A stretch of 64,000 bases of DNA from the NCBI RefSeq assembly GCF_001421705.1, contig NZ_LMKO01000023.1, forward strand, positions 170,639 through 234,638. The letters run 5' to 3'. Positions 47,641 to 58,517 of the stretch are shown here, piece after piece. Below the pieces are notes generated by a model that had not been told where the DNA came from, did not search any database, and was given only the letters and a program-made list of their open reading frames with translations. The number at the start of each line of letters is the position of its first letter. The stretch's first letter is position 1. Source of the DNA: Xylophilus sp. Leaf220 (GTDB lineage Bacteria > Pseudomonadota > Gammaproteobacteria > Burkholderiales > Burkholderiaceae_C). The position numbers were made by a program, and so were the translations under genes.

Positions 47641-49869
47641 TCAGGCCTTCAGGTACTCCGACTTGGTGCCCAGCCAACGCGCCACGTGCCGCGCCGCCAG
47701 GAACGGATCGCGGTCGAGCATCCGGGGCGCCAGGTCGCGGGCCCATTCGAGCACATCGACATCGGCCTCCAGGTCGGCGAAGCGCAGCAGGGCGGCGCCG
47801 GACTGGCGGGCGCCCAGGAACTCGCCCGGCCCGCGGATCTCCAGATCGCGCCGGGCGATCTCGAAGCCGTCGTTGGTCTCGACCATCGCCCGCAGCCGCT
47901 CGCGGGCGGTCTCGCTGACCCGGCCGCCCTCGTTGGTGGCGTAGAGCAGTACGCAGGCCGAGGCCGCCGCGCCGCGCCCCACCCGGCCGCGCAATTGGTG
48001 CAGCTGGCTCAACCCGAAGCGCTCGGCGTGCTCGATCACCATCAGCGAGGCGTTGGGCACGTCGACCCCCACTTCGATCACGGTGGTGCTGACCAGCACG
48101 CCCATCCGGCCGGCGGCGAACTCGGCCATCACCGCCTTCTTCTCGGCGGTGGGCATGCGCGAGTGCAGCAGGCCGATGGCGGTGCCGGGCAGCGCCTCGA
48201 CCAGGTCGGCATGGGTCTGGGTGGCGTTGGTCAGGTCGACCGCCTCGCTCTCCTCGATCAGCGGACAGACCCAGTAGACCTGCCGGCCCTGCGCCAGCTG
48301 GGCGCCGATGCGGGCCACCACCTCGTCGCGGCGGCTGTCGGCGATCAGCTTGGTGACGATGGGCGTGCGGCCGGGCGGCAGTTCGTCGAGGGTGGAGACG
48401 TCCAGGTCGGCGTAATAGCTCATGGCCAGCGTCCGCGGGATCGGGGTGGCGGTCATCATCAGCATGTGCGGCTCGCGGCCCTCGCCCTGCAGCTTGCCGC
48501 GCAGGGCCAGCCGCTGCGCCACGCCGAAGCGGTGCTGCTCGTCGACCACCGCCAGCGCCAGCCGTTTGAACACCACCGGCCCCTGGATCACCGCGTGGGT
48601 GCCCACCACCAGCGCGGCGGCGCCGCTGGCGATCGCCTCCAGCGCCCGGGTGCGCTCCTTCTTCTTCTGGCTGCCGGTGAGCCAGGCCACCTGCAGGCCC
48701 CGCGCCTCCAGCAGCGGCGCCAGCCAGCCGACCAGTTTCTGGAAATGCTGCTCGGCCAGGATCTCGGTGGGCGCCATCAGCGCGCACTGCCAGCCGGCGT
48801 CGATGCAGATGCAGGCGGCCAGCGCGGCCACGATCGTCTTGCCGGCGCCCACGTCGCCCTGCAGCAGCCGGTGCATCGGCACGGCGCCGGCGCCGTCCGG
48901 CGCCAGGCGCGCCATGTCGTGCGCGATCTCGGCGACGACGCGGCGCTGCGCGCCGGTGAGGGCGAAGGGCAGGAGGGCGAGCAGGGCGTCTGAGAGACTG
49001 GCCGGGGCTGCGGAAGGCCCGGTGCCGCCGTCGTCGGATCGCGCGTCCGGCGCCGGCATGGCGTGGTCGCGGGGCGGCGCCTGCAGCAGTGGCGCCCGCA
49101 GCCCGTCGCGGGCGCGCTTGGCCTCCAGCTGGGAGAGTTGCTGGGCCAGCAGCTCCTCGGCCTTCAGCCGCTGCCAGGCCGGGTGGCTGCGGTCCTCCAG
49201 CACGGCCAGCGGCGTGTCGGGCGTCGGATGGTGCAAAAACGATAGCGCGGAGCCGAGACTCCACCACGGCTTCAGCCCAGTTTCACCATGGATCGCGGCA
49301 CCGGCCGGGTACGGCGCCGCGCCGGGCGGCAGCGTCTCCGACAGATCCACCCGCGCCAGTGCCGACTGCACCGCCCGGCGCAGGTAGGCCTGCGGCAGCT
49401 GGGCACTGGTGGGGTACACCGGCGTCAGTCCTTCGGGCAGGGGCGCATCGGCCGGCCTGAAGGACGGGTGCAGCATCGTCCGCCCGATGAAGCCGCCACG
49501 CACCTCGCCGCGCACCCGCACCTGCATGCCTTCGGCCAGCGCCTTTTGGTGCGACGGGTAGAAGGTGAAGAAGCGCAGCTCCAACGTGTCGCTGCCGTCG
49601 TCGATCAGCACCTTGAGCTGGCGGCGCGGGGCGAGCTGCACGTCGCTGTGCACCACCGTGCCGGCGACCTGCACCGTCTCGCCACTACGGGTGTCGGCGA
49701 TGCGCAGGATGCGGGTCTCGTCCTCGTAGCGCAGCGGCACGTGCAGCGCCAGGTCGATGTCGCGGCGCAGACCGAGCTTCTGCATCGCCAACTGGGCCGG
49801 GCTGGCCGCCGCCTTGCGGGCGGGGGCGGCGCTGGGCGCGGGAACGGGGGAATCGGCGACGCGCGGCAT
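47641..49869 (-). CDS. recG: ATP-dependent DNA helicase RecG
   Basis: 742 residues. An N-terminal wedge domain with an OB fold (about 40-150) binds branched DNA. The helicase core has Walker A GDVGAGKT near 341-348, DEQHRFGV in place of DExx box, TATPIPRT and RVGRGAAASACVL. It reverses stalled forks and processes Holliday junctions. An extra Ala/Pro/Ser-rich segment sits near residues 270-300. The first 25 residues are also Ala/Pro-rich, so a later start is conceivable. Confidence 0.96.
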   Translation of the reverse strand: MPRVADSPVPAPSAAPARKAAASPAQLAMQKLGLRRDIDLALHVPLRYEDETRILRIADTRSGETVQVAGTVVHSDVQLAPRRQLKVLIDDGSDTLELRFFTFYPSHQKALAEGMQVRVRGEVRGGFIGRTMLHPSFRPADAPLPEGLTPVYPTSAQLPQAYLRRAVQSALARVDLSETLPPGAAPYPAGAAIHGETGLKPWWSLGSALSFLHHPTPDTPLAVLEDRSHPAWQRLKAEELLAQQLSQLEAKRARDGLRAPLLQAPPRDHAMPAPDARSDDGGTGPSAAPASLSDALLALLPFALTGAQRRVVAEIAHDMARLAPDGAGAVPMHRLLQGDVGAGKTIVAALAACICIDAGWQCALMAPTEILAEQHFQKLVGWLAPLLEARGLQVAWLTGSQKKKERTRALEAIASGAAALVVGTHAVIQGPVVFKRLALAVVDEQHRFGVAQRLALRGKLQGEGREPHMLMMTATPIPRTLAMSYYADLDVSTLDELPPGRTPIVTKLIADSRRDEVVARIGAQLAQGRQVYWVCPLIEESEAVDLTNATQTHADLVEALPGTAIGLLHSRMPTAEKKAVMAEFAAGRMGVLVSTTVIEVGVDVPNASLMVIEHAERFGLSQLHQLRGRVGRGAAASACVLLYATNEGGRVSETARERLRAMVETNDGFEIARRDLEIRGPGEFLGARQSGAALLRFADLEADVDVLEWARDLAPRMLDRDPFLAARHVARWLGTKSEYLKA

Positions 49870-49929
49870 GAGCCCCGATTTTGCCTGCGCGCCGATGCCC
49901 CGCGCCGGGGCACAGGCCCGCGGTGCGGA

Positions 49930-50709
49930 TCAGCCGTGGATGCCGCCCGCTACCTCGATCCGCTGGCCGTTGATCCAGCGGCCGCCGTCCGACAGCAGGG
50001 CCGCCACCGCGTCGCCGATGTCCTCGGGCAGGCCGACGCGGCCCAGCGGCGTGCTCTGTGCGATGCGGGCGTTGAGCTCGGCGTTGTCGCGCACCGCTCC
50101 GCCGCCGAAGTCGGTCTCGATCGCGCCCGGGGCGAGGGTGTTGACCGCGATGCGGCGCGGGCCGAGTTCGGCGGCCAGGTAGCGGGTCAGCACCTCGACG
50201 CCGCCCTTCATCACCGCGTAGGCCGCGTAGCCGGGGTACGAGAAGCGGGCCAAACCGCTGGAGACGTTCACGATGCGGCCGCCGTCGGCGATCAGCGGCA
50301 GCAGCTTCTGGGTCAGGAAGAAGGTGCCCTTGAGGTGGATCGCGACCATGTCGTCGAACTGCTGCTCGGTGGTCTCGGCGAAGGGCGCGTACACGCCGAC
50401 GCCGGCGTTGTTGACCAGGAAGTCGAAGCGCTCGCGGCCCCAGCCGGCCAGCTGGCGGCCGACCTCGGCGGCGAAGCCGGCGAATCCGGCGGTGGTCGAC
50501 ACGTCCAGCGGCAGGGCCACGGCGCGGCGGCCCAGAGCGGCGATGGCGGCGACCACCGCGTCGGCTTCGGCTTGGTTGCTGCGGTAGGTCAGCACGATGT
50601 CGGTGCCCTGCGCGGCGAGCGCCAGGGCCATGCTGCGGCCCAGGCCGCGGCTGCCGCCGGTGACGAGGGCGATGCGGGGGGTGGAGGCGTTGGGGGTGGT
50701 GGTCGTCAT
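49930..50709 (-). CDS. SDR oxidoreductase
   Basis: 259 residues, classical short-chain dehydrogenase. TGGSRGLGRS (17-26) binds the cofactor, NNAGVGVYAPF follows, and the catalytic set is S in NVSSGLA with Y-x-x-x-K in YAVMK. RS residues after strand 2 (TYRSN) favour NADPH. It is divergent from a LysR gene 118 bases away, which probably controls it. Substrate unknown. Confidence 0.9.
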   Translation of the reverse strand: MTTTTPNASTPRIALVTGGSRGLGRSMALALAAQGTDIVLTYRSNQAEADAVVAAIAALGRRAVALPLDVSTTAGFAGFAAEVGRQLAGWGRERFDFLVNNAGVGVYAPFAETTEQQFDDMVAIHLKGTFFLTQKLLPLIADGGRIVNVSSGLARFSYPGYAAYAVMKGGVEVLTRYLAAELGPRRIAVNTLAPGAIETDFGGGAVRDNAELNARIAQSTPLGRVGLPEDIGDAVAALLSDGGRWINGQRIEVAGGIHG

Positions 50710-50827
50710 GGCAAGACTCTTGGATCGGTGAATGGGTCGGAAGAACAGGGATGGATGCTATTGATGGACAGCAGCCGGATAAACCACCCGCCTACCATCA
50801 CACTGTTCAGCTACCACCAACAATCCC

Positions 50828-51739
50828 ATGCACCGCATCGACGCACTCCAGATCTTCGTCCGCGTGGCCGAGATGGGCAGCTTCACCAAGGCCGCCACCC
50901 TGCTCGGCCTGCCCAAGGCCACCGCCTCGGTCGCGGTGCGGCAACTGGAGGCCGAGGTGGGCGTGCGCCTGCTGCACCGCACCACCCGCAGCGTGCAGCT
51001 CACCACCGACGGCCAGGCGTTCTACGAGCGCGGCACCGCGTTGCTGACCGAGGTGGACGACCTGCACGGCCTGTTCCGCCACGACGGCGCCGCGCTGCAC
51101 GGCCGGCTGCGGGTCGACATGCCCACCGGCACCGCCAACAACATCGTGATCCCGGCGCTGCCGGCCTTCCTGGCGGCGCATCCGGGCCTGGAACTGCAGC
51201 TGGGCAGCACCGACCGAAGGGTCGACATGGTGCAGGAGGGCTTCGACTGCGTGCTGCGCATCGGCACCCTGGCCGACAGCAGCCTGGTGGCCCACCCGCT
51301 GGGCGCGATGCCGCAGCACAACTACGCCAGCCCCGACTACCTGCGCCGGCACGGTACGCCGCTGGGACTGGACGACCTGGCCGGCGGCGTGCACCGGATG
51401 GTGCACTACGTCTCGGCCCTGGGCGCCCGGCCGCTGGGCTGGGAATACACCGCGGACGACGGCCGCGCCGCGACGCTGGCGATGCCCGGCGCGCTGCAGG
51501 TCACCAACGTGCAGGCTTACGAGGCGGCCTGCGTCGCCGGGCTGGGCCTGATCCAGGCGCCGCGCGCCGGCATGCAGAAGCACATCGCCGCCGGCCAGTT
51601 GGTGGAAGTTCTGCCGGGCCTGCGGGCGCCGCCGCTGCCGGTGGCGCTGGTGGTGGCGCACCGGCGCGGGCTGTCGCGCCGGGTGCGGGTCTTCATGGCC
51701 TGGATGCGGGAGGTGCTGGCGCCCTGGATGCAGGAATGA
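50828..51739 (+). CDS. LysR-family regulator
   Basis: 303 residues. The helix-turn-helix is near residues 17-36 ([20 protein letters not shown]), with the family linker [15 protein letters not shown]. The C-terminal effector domain is of the CrgA/AaeR-like subgroup ([16 protein letters not shown]). It is divergent from the SDR gene, the usual arrangement for a regulator and its target. Confidence 0.92.
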   Translation: MHRIDALQIFVRVAEMGSFTKAATLLGLPKATASVAVRQLEAEVGVRLLHRTTRSVQLTTDGQAFYERGTALLTEVDDLHGLFRHDGAALHGRLRVDMPTGTANNIVIPALPAFLAAHPGLELQLGSTDRRVDMVQEGFDCVLRIGTLADSSLVAHPLGAMPQHNYASPDYLRRHGTPLGLDDLAGGVHRMVHYVSALGARPLGWEYTADDGRAATLAMPGALQVTNVQAYEAACVAGLGLIQAPRAGMQKHIAAGQLVEVLPGLRAPPLPVALVVAHRRGLSRRVRVFMAWMREVLAPWMQE

Positions 51740-51818
51740 GCAGTGGCGCCCTGCCACAATCGCGGCCCTTTCCGGTCTTCTTTCTCCTTGGAACGGACGC
51801 GTCCCGTCCTCAAGCGCC

Positions 51819-52910
51819 ATGCCCTCTTCCGCGTCTTCCGCCCCCGCCACGCCGCGCGACTTCACCGTCGCCGATTTCGACTTCGACCTGCCCCCGTCCC
51901 TGATCGCCCAGTATCCCGCCGCCGAGCGCAGCGGATCGCGCCTGCTGGACGGCACCGGCGATGCGCCTGCCGACCGCGCGTTCCGCGAGCTGCCCGGCCT
52001 GCTGCGGGCCGGCGACCTGCTGCTCTTCAACGACACCCGGGTGGTCAAGGCGCGGCTCTTCGGCGAGAAGCCCACCGGCGGCAAGGCCGAGCTGCTGGTC
52101 GAGCGGGTGCTGCAGGGCCAGGAGATCGTGGCGCACGTGAAGGTCAGCAAGAAGCCGCCGGTCGGCACCACGCTGCGGATGGCGGGCGGCTTCGGCGCCA
52201 CGCTGCTGGGCCGATGGCCGAAGGAGGACGGGCCGCTGTTCCGGTTCCGTCTGGACGGCACTGCGGGCGAGACGCCCTACGACCTGATGGAGCGCCATGG
52301 CCACGTGCCGCTGCCGCCGTATATCGAACGCGACCAGCAGCACGAGGACGCATCCGACACCGACGAAGACGCACGGCGCTACCAGACGGTGTTCGCCCGG
52401 GTGCCCGGCGCAGTGGCCGCGCCGACCGCGGCGCTGCACTTCGACGACGCGGTGCTGGCGCAACTGGAGGCTTGCGGCGTGCGGCGCGCCGCGGTCACCC
52501 TGCACGTGGGCGCCGGCACCTTCCAGCCGGTGAAGGTCGAGCGCATCGCGGACCACCACATGCACCACGAGCGCTACGACGTGCCCGCCGCCACCCAGCA
52601 GGCCATCGCCGATTGCCGGGCCCGCGGCGGCCGGGTGGTGGCGGTCGGCACGACCACGGTGCGCACGCTGGAGTCCTGGGCCCGCAGCGGCCAGGCCGCG
52701 GGCGACACCGACATCTTCATCACCCCGGGCTTCCGGTTCCAGGTGGTCGACGTGCTGCTGACCAACTTCCACCTGCCCAAATCCACGCTGATGATGCTGG
52801 TGAGCGCCTTCGCCGGCTACGAGCGGGTGATGGGTCTGTACCGGCACGCGGTGGCGCAGGAGTACCGGTTCTTCAGCTACGGAGATGCGATGCTGCTGGA
52901 GCGGCGGTAG
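51819..52910 (+). CDS. queA: S-adenosylmethionine:tRNA ribosyltransferase-isomerase
   Basis: 363 residues, making epoxyqueuosine in tRNA from preQ1. Landmarks are [56 protein letters not shown] and the C-terminal [16 protein letters not shown] small insertion rich in Asp/Glu ([16 protein letters not shown]) precedes the family YQTVF motif. tgt, the preceding enzyme in the pathway, lies 2.8 kb downstream. Confidence 0.96.
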   Translation: MPSSASSAPATPRDFTVADFDFDLPPSLIAQYPAAERSGSRLLDGTGDAPADRAFRELPGLLRAGDLLLFNDTRVVKARLFGEKPTGGKAELLVERVLQGQEIVAHVKVSKKPPVGTTLRMAGGFGATLLGRWPKEDGPLFRFRLDGTAGETPYDLMERHGHVPLPPYIERDQQHEDASDTDEDARRYQTVFARVPGAVAAPTAALHFDDAVLAQLEACGVRRAAVTLHVGAGTFQPVKVERIADHHMHHERYDVPAATQQAIADCRARGGRVVAVGTTTVRTLESWARSGQAAGDTDIFITPGFRFQVVDVLLTNFHLPKSTLMMLVSAFAGYERVMGLYRHAVAQEYRFFSYGDAMLLERR

Positions 52911-53114
52911 GCTCCCGACCCGCCGAGAAGCCCGCCGCGCAGACCTCGAGCACACGCCACTGCAGCACCGCGCGGAACGACTGTTGCGGCGTGTAGCCGG
53001 GCCCGGCCGGCGAACCACGGCGCCAGGCGGGATAATTCGCAGTTGCTTCGACTGCGCCGGCCCCGGCCAGCGCCCCACCTTCCTTCGCCCGCGTGACATC
53101 CACGCCCGCCTTGC

Positions 53115-54428
53115 ATGACCACCATCTCCGCAAACAACCCCTTCATCCTGAAACTGCAGCAGGTCGACCAGTTCATCGAGCAGAAGAACCTTCAGGCCGC
53201 CGCCGACCTGCTCAACACGCTGGGCCGTGCCGAGCCGCACAACCCGCTGGTCTACATGATGGGCATGAAGCTCGGCGAAGCGGCGGGCAATCCGAAGGCG
53301 GCCTTGCAGGCCGCGCGGCGCATCGTCGAATGCGCGCCGGGCTGGCCCAACGGATTGATCGAGCTCGCGGCCTGCCTGGCACGCCAGAACGCGACGGAAG
53401 AAGCCCTGTCGGTCGCGCAGCAGGCAGTCGACGGCGCGCCGAAGGACCAGACCATCCTCACCCGTGCGGTAGACATCGCCCACCACTCGCGTAACTTCAT
53501 GATCGGCCAGCCGTGGCTGCGCCAGGCGCTGGCGCAGGACGAAACCAACACCACGCTTCGCAAGGTGATGGCCCGCAGCCTGGCGGAAACCAACCAGCTG
53601 CCCGAGGCCATCGAGGTCTGCACCGCCCTGCTCGACGAGCATCCGGACGACACCGCGGTGCTGGCGGAACGGATGAGCGCTGCTTTCCGCTCGAGCGACA
53701 TCGCCCAGGCCCGTGCCGATGCCGACCGCCTGATCGAACTCGCGCCCAACGACGACACTTTCCGCTTCTGGCACGACAAGCTCAACGGCAAGGTGCCCAC
53801 GACCCAGCCGCCGGCGATGGTCGAGCATCTCTTCGACAGCTACGCGCCCTCCTTCGACATGCACCTGGTGCGCGGCCTGCAGTACGACACGCCGAAGAAG
53901 GTGGCGGAATGGATCCGCAGCCGCTATCCGACCCTGGAGCTCAACATCCTCGACCTGGGCTGCGGCACCGGGCTGCTGGGCGTGTTCCTGGGCCGGATCA
54001 ACGGCTTCCTTATCGGGGTGGACCTCTCCACCAAGATGGTCGAGCAGGCCGCGCGCCACGGCGTGTACGACCGCTTCCACACGGTCAACCTGGTGGATGC
54101 GCTGCGCGAGACGCCGGCGGATCTCTACCACGTGATCACCGCCAACGACGTGCTGATCTACGTCGGCGACCTGACCACCGTCGTTCCCAACGCCTTCCGG
54201 GTCTGCCGACCCGACGGCTACTTCGTCTTCACCTGCGAGCAGGCCGACGAGAGCGGCCCCGACCTGGTGCTGCACGACTCGATCCGCTATGCCCACAAGG
54301 TCAGCGCGGTGCAGGCCCAGTGCAAGGAGGTAGGCTTCGACGACGTCGCGATCGAATTCGTCGACCTGCGAGTGGAACGCGGCGCACCGATCCGCGGTTT
54401 CCGCGTCACGGCGCACAAGCCGGCCTGA
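53115..54428 (+). CDS. TPR protein with SAM-methyltransferase domain
   Basis: 437 residues. The first 230 or so form helical TPR-like repeats (AADLLNTLGRAEPHNPL, EALSVAQQAVDGAPKD, AIEVCTALLDEHPDD, ARADADRLIELAPND). Then a linker and a class I methyltransferase domain follow, with motif I LDLGCGTGLLG near 280-290, GVDLSTKM and NDVLIYVGDL. The fusion suggests protein or lipid-bound substrates brought in by the TPR part. Target unknown. GATAAT at 53031-53036 is a candidate -10 box. It lies between queA and tgt. Confidence 0.85.
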   Translation: MTTISANNPFILKLQQVDQFIEQKNLQAAADLLNTLGRAEPHNPLVYMMGMKLGEAAGNPKAALQAARRIVECAPGWPNGLIELAACLARQNATEEALSVAQQAVDGAPKDQTILTRAVDIAHHSRNFMIGQPWLRQALAQDETNTTLRKVMARSLAETNQLPEAIEVCTALLDEHPDDTAVLAERMSAAFRSSDIAQARADADRLIELAPNDDTFRFWHDKLNGKVPTTQPPAMVEHLFDSYAPSFDMHLVRGLQYDTPKKVAEWIRSRYPTLELNILDLGCGTGLLGVFLGRINGFLIGVDLSTKMVEQAARHGVYDRFHTVNLVDALRETPADLYHVITANDVLIYVGDLTTVVPNAFRVCRPDGYFVFTCEQADESGPDLVLHDSIRYAHKVSAVQAQCKEVGFDDVAIEFVDLRVERGAPIRGFRVTAHKPA

Positions 54429-54488
54429 GCCCGAACAGGCCCCGGTTCCGCCCGCCGGCGGGGTCGGTCGCCCACCACACCCCCGCCG

Positions 54489-56920
<2,432 letters not shown>

Positions 56921-56981
56921 GGGAAGCGCCGCATCCGGCGGCGATACGACAGCGCGTACCGATGCTTCGTAGATCGCCACG

Positions 56982-57011
56982 GTAGCGCAGTAGCGCAGTA
57001 GCGCAGTAGCG
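56982..57011 (+). repeat. 8-bp tandem repeat
   Basis: Nearly four copies of GTAGCGCA in a row. An 8-bp unit is typical of slippage-prone tracts. It lies about 170 bases upstream of the candidate wecB promoter. Confidence 0.9.
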
Positions 57012-57163
57012 GGCGGGGAATAGCAGACCGCACCCGGCTTCGGCAGTGCGTCGCGCGGGACCGCCCCCACCAGCCTGCATCGCACGAGCGGGCGACGGGT
57101 AGGTGCGCCGTCGCAACGAACAGGCGGGCATCCGGCGCCGTCCACTTCCACCCAACAAATGTT

Positions 57164-57192
57164 TTCAAAAAAAAACGTTTGTTTGCTAACAT
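57164..57192 (+). promoter_or_regulatory. Candidate promoter of the exopolysaccharide cluster
   Basis: TTCAAA (57164-57169), a 17-base spacer that includes a run of A residues, then TAACAT (57187-57192). Each box matches four of six consensus bases. The A/T-rich context is exceptional in this window. The predicted leader before wecB is about 135 bases. Confidence 0.4.
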
Positions 57193-57331
57193 CCGCGCCT
57201 CGAGGGTCAGATGGCGTAGATCAATCCTGCCCGAAGCGCGCATGCAAATGCGCGCCCCCTGTTCGTCGGTGTCCGAAGTCCTGTGTGCGCCGCGCGTGGG
57301 GAATCGATGGGCACTGCCATCGACTCCTCGA

Positions 57332-58465
57332 ATGCACGTTCTCTCCATTTTCGGGACCCGCCCCGAAGCCATCAAGATGGCGCCGCTGGTGGCGGCTCTG
57401 CGCGCTGAACCGCAGGTGCGCAGCACGGTGTGCATCACCGGACAGCATCGGGAAATGCTCGCCCAGGTCATGGCGCTGTTCGACCTGAAGGCCGACCACG
57501 ACCTGGACGTCATGCGTCCCGACCAGACGCTCAACGGCCTGCATGCGCGCGTGGTCGCCGGGGTCGACGGCCTGCTACAGACCGCCCGCCCCGACTGCGT
57601 CCTGGTGCACGGCGACACCACCACGGCTGCGGCTTGCGCGCTGGCGGCCTTCCATCGGCAGATTCCGGTCGGCCATGTGGAAGCCGGCCTGCGCAGCGGG
57701 GATATCCGCTCGCCCTTCCCCGAGGAGATGAACCGGCGGTTCGTCGACTCGGTGAGCACCTGGCTGTTCGCACCCACGCCGTCTTCGCGCGACGCCCTGC
57801 TGCGAGAGAACCTGCCCGGCCGCATCTGGGTCACCGGCAACACGGTGATCGACGCGCTGGCGGCCACCGTCGCACGCCTGCAGGCCGATGCCGCACTGGC
57901 ACGCACGCTGGCCGAACGCTACGACTGGGTCGATGCCGGCCGCCGGCTGGTGCTGGTCACCGGGCACCGGCGCGAGAACTTCGGCGAAGGTTTCCGCAAC
58001 ATCTGCACGGCGCTGCACACCCTGGCGCAGCGCAGCGACGTGCAGATCGTCTATCCCGTCCACCTGAACCCCCAGGTACGCGACGTCGTCACCGCCGAGC
58101 TCTCCGGCCTGTCCAACGTCCACCTCGTCGCGCCCCTCGAATACCTCGACTTCGTCTGGTTCATGCAGCGCGCCCACCTGATCCTGACCGATTCGGGCGG
58201 CGTGCAGGAAGAGGCGCCCTACCTGGGCAAGCCGGTACTGGTTATGCGCGACGTCACCGAGCGGCCCGAGGCCGTGACCGCCGGCACGGTGCGCCTGGTG
58301 GGCACGTCGCGCGAACGCATCGTCGGCGAGACGAACCGCCTGCTGGACGACCCGGCGACCTATGCCGATTTCTGCCGCCGCAGCAATCCCTACGGCGACG
58401 GGCATGCCAGCCGGCGCATCGTGGATGCGCTGTGCACGCGGCCTTTCACCGAGTTCGCAGGCTGA
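57332..58465 (+). CDS. wecB: UDP-N-acetylglucosamine 2-epimerase
   Basis: 377 residues, non-hydrolysing epimerase converting UDP-GlcNAc to UDP-ManNAc in the cytoplasm. Start FGTRPEAIKMAPL is the family signature. Catalytic residues match E. coli WecB: D95 (HGDTTT), E117 (GHVEAGLR), E131 (PFPEEMNR) and H212 (GHRRENFG). The ATG at 57332 starts the family N-terminus; the open upstream frame is not conserved-looking. It is the first gene of the cluster with the BcsB-like, nfrB and nfrA genes and should supply their sugar donor. Confidence 0.96.
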   Translation: MHVLSIFGTRPEAIKMAPLVAALRAEPQVRSTVCITGQHREMLAQVMALFDLKADHDLDVMRPDQTLNGLHARVVAGVDGLLQTARPDCVLVHGDTTTAAACALAAFHRQIPVGHVEAGLRSGDIRSPFPEEMNRRFVDSVSTWLFAPTPSSRDALLRENLPGRIWVTGNTVIDALAATVARLQADAALARTLAERYDWVDAGRRLVLVTGHRRENFGEGFRNICTALHTLAQRSDVQIVYPVHLNPQVRDVVTAELSGLSNVHLVAPLEYLDFVWFMQRAHLILTDSGGVQEEAPYLGKPVLVMRDVTERPEAVTAGTVRLVGTSRERIVGETNRLLDDPATYADFCRRSNPYGDGHASRRIVDALCTRPFTEFAG

Positions 58466-58517
58466 CATGGCCGCGACTCTTTTCTCTTTCCATCCCGTGT
58501 CATTCCGGAGTCTTCCC

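Larger units (their letters stand above)
56921..57331. other. 411-base region before wecB
   Basis: No gene seen. It holds an 8-bp tandem repeat (56982-57011) and an unusually A/T-rich island (57155-57195) that stands out from the GC-rich surroundings and contains the candidate wecB promoter. The remaining 130 bases form the wecB leader. The frame upstream of the wecB ATG is open but lacks protein character. Confidence 0.6.

Noticed and set aside
57179-57331. Longer WecB starting at 57179
   Set aside because: The added 51 residues lack family similarity and the epimerase N-terminus begins at 57332.
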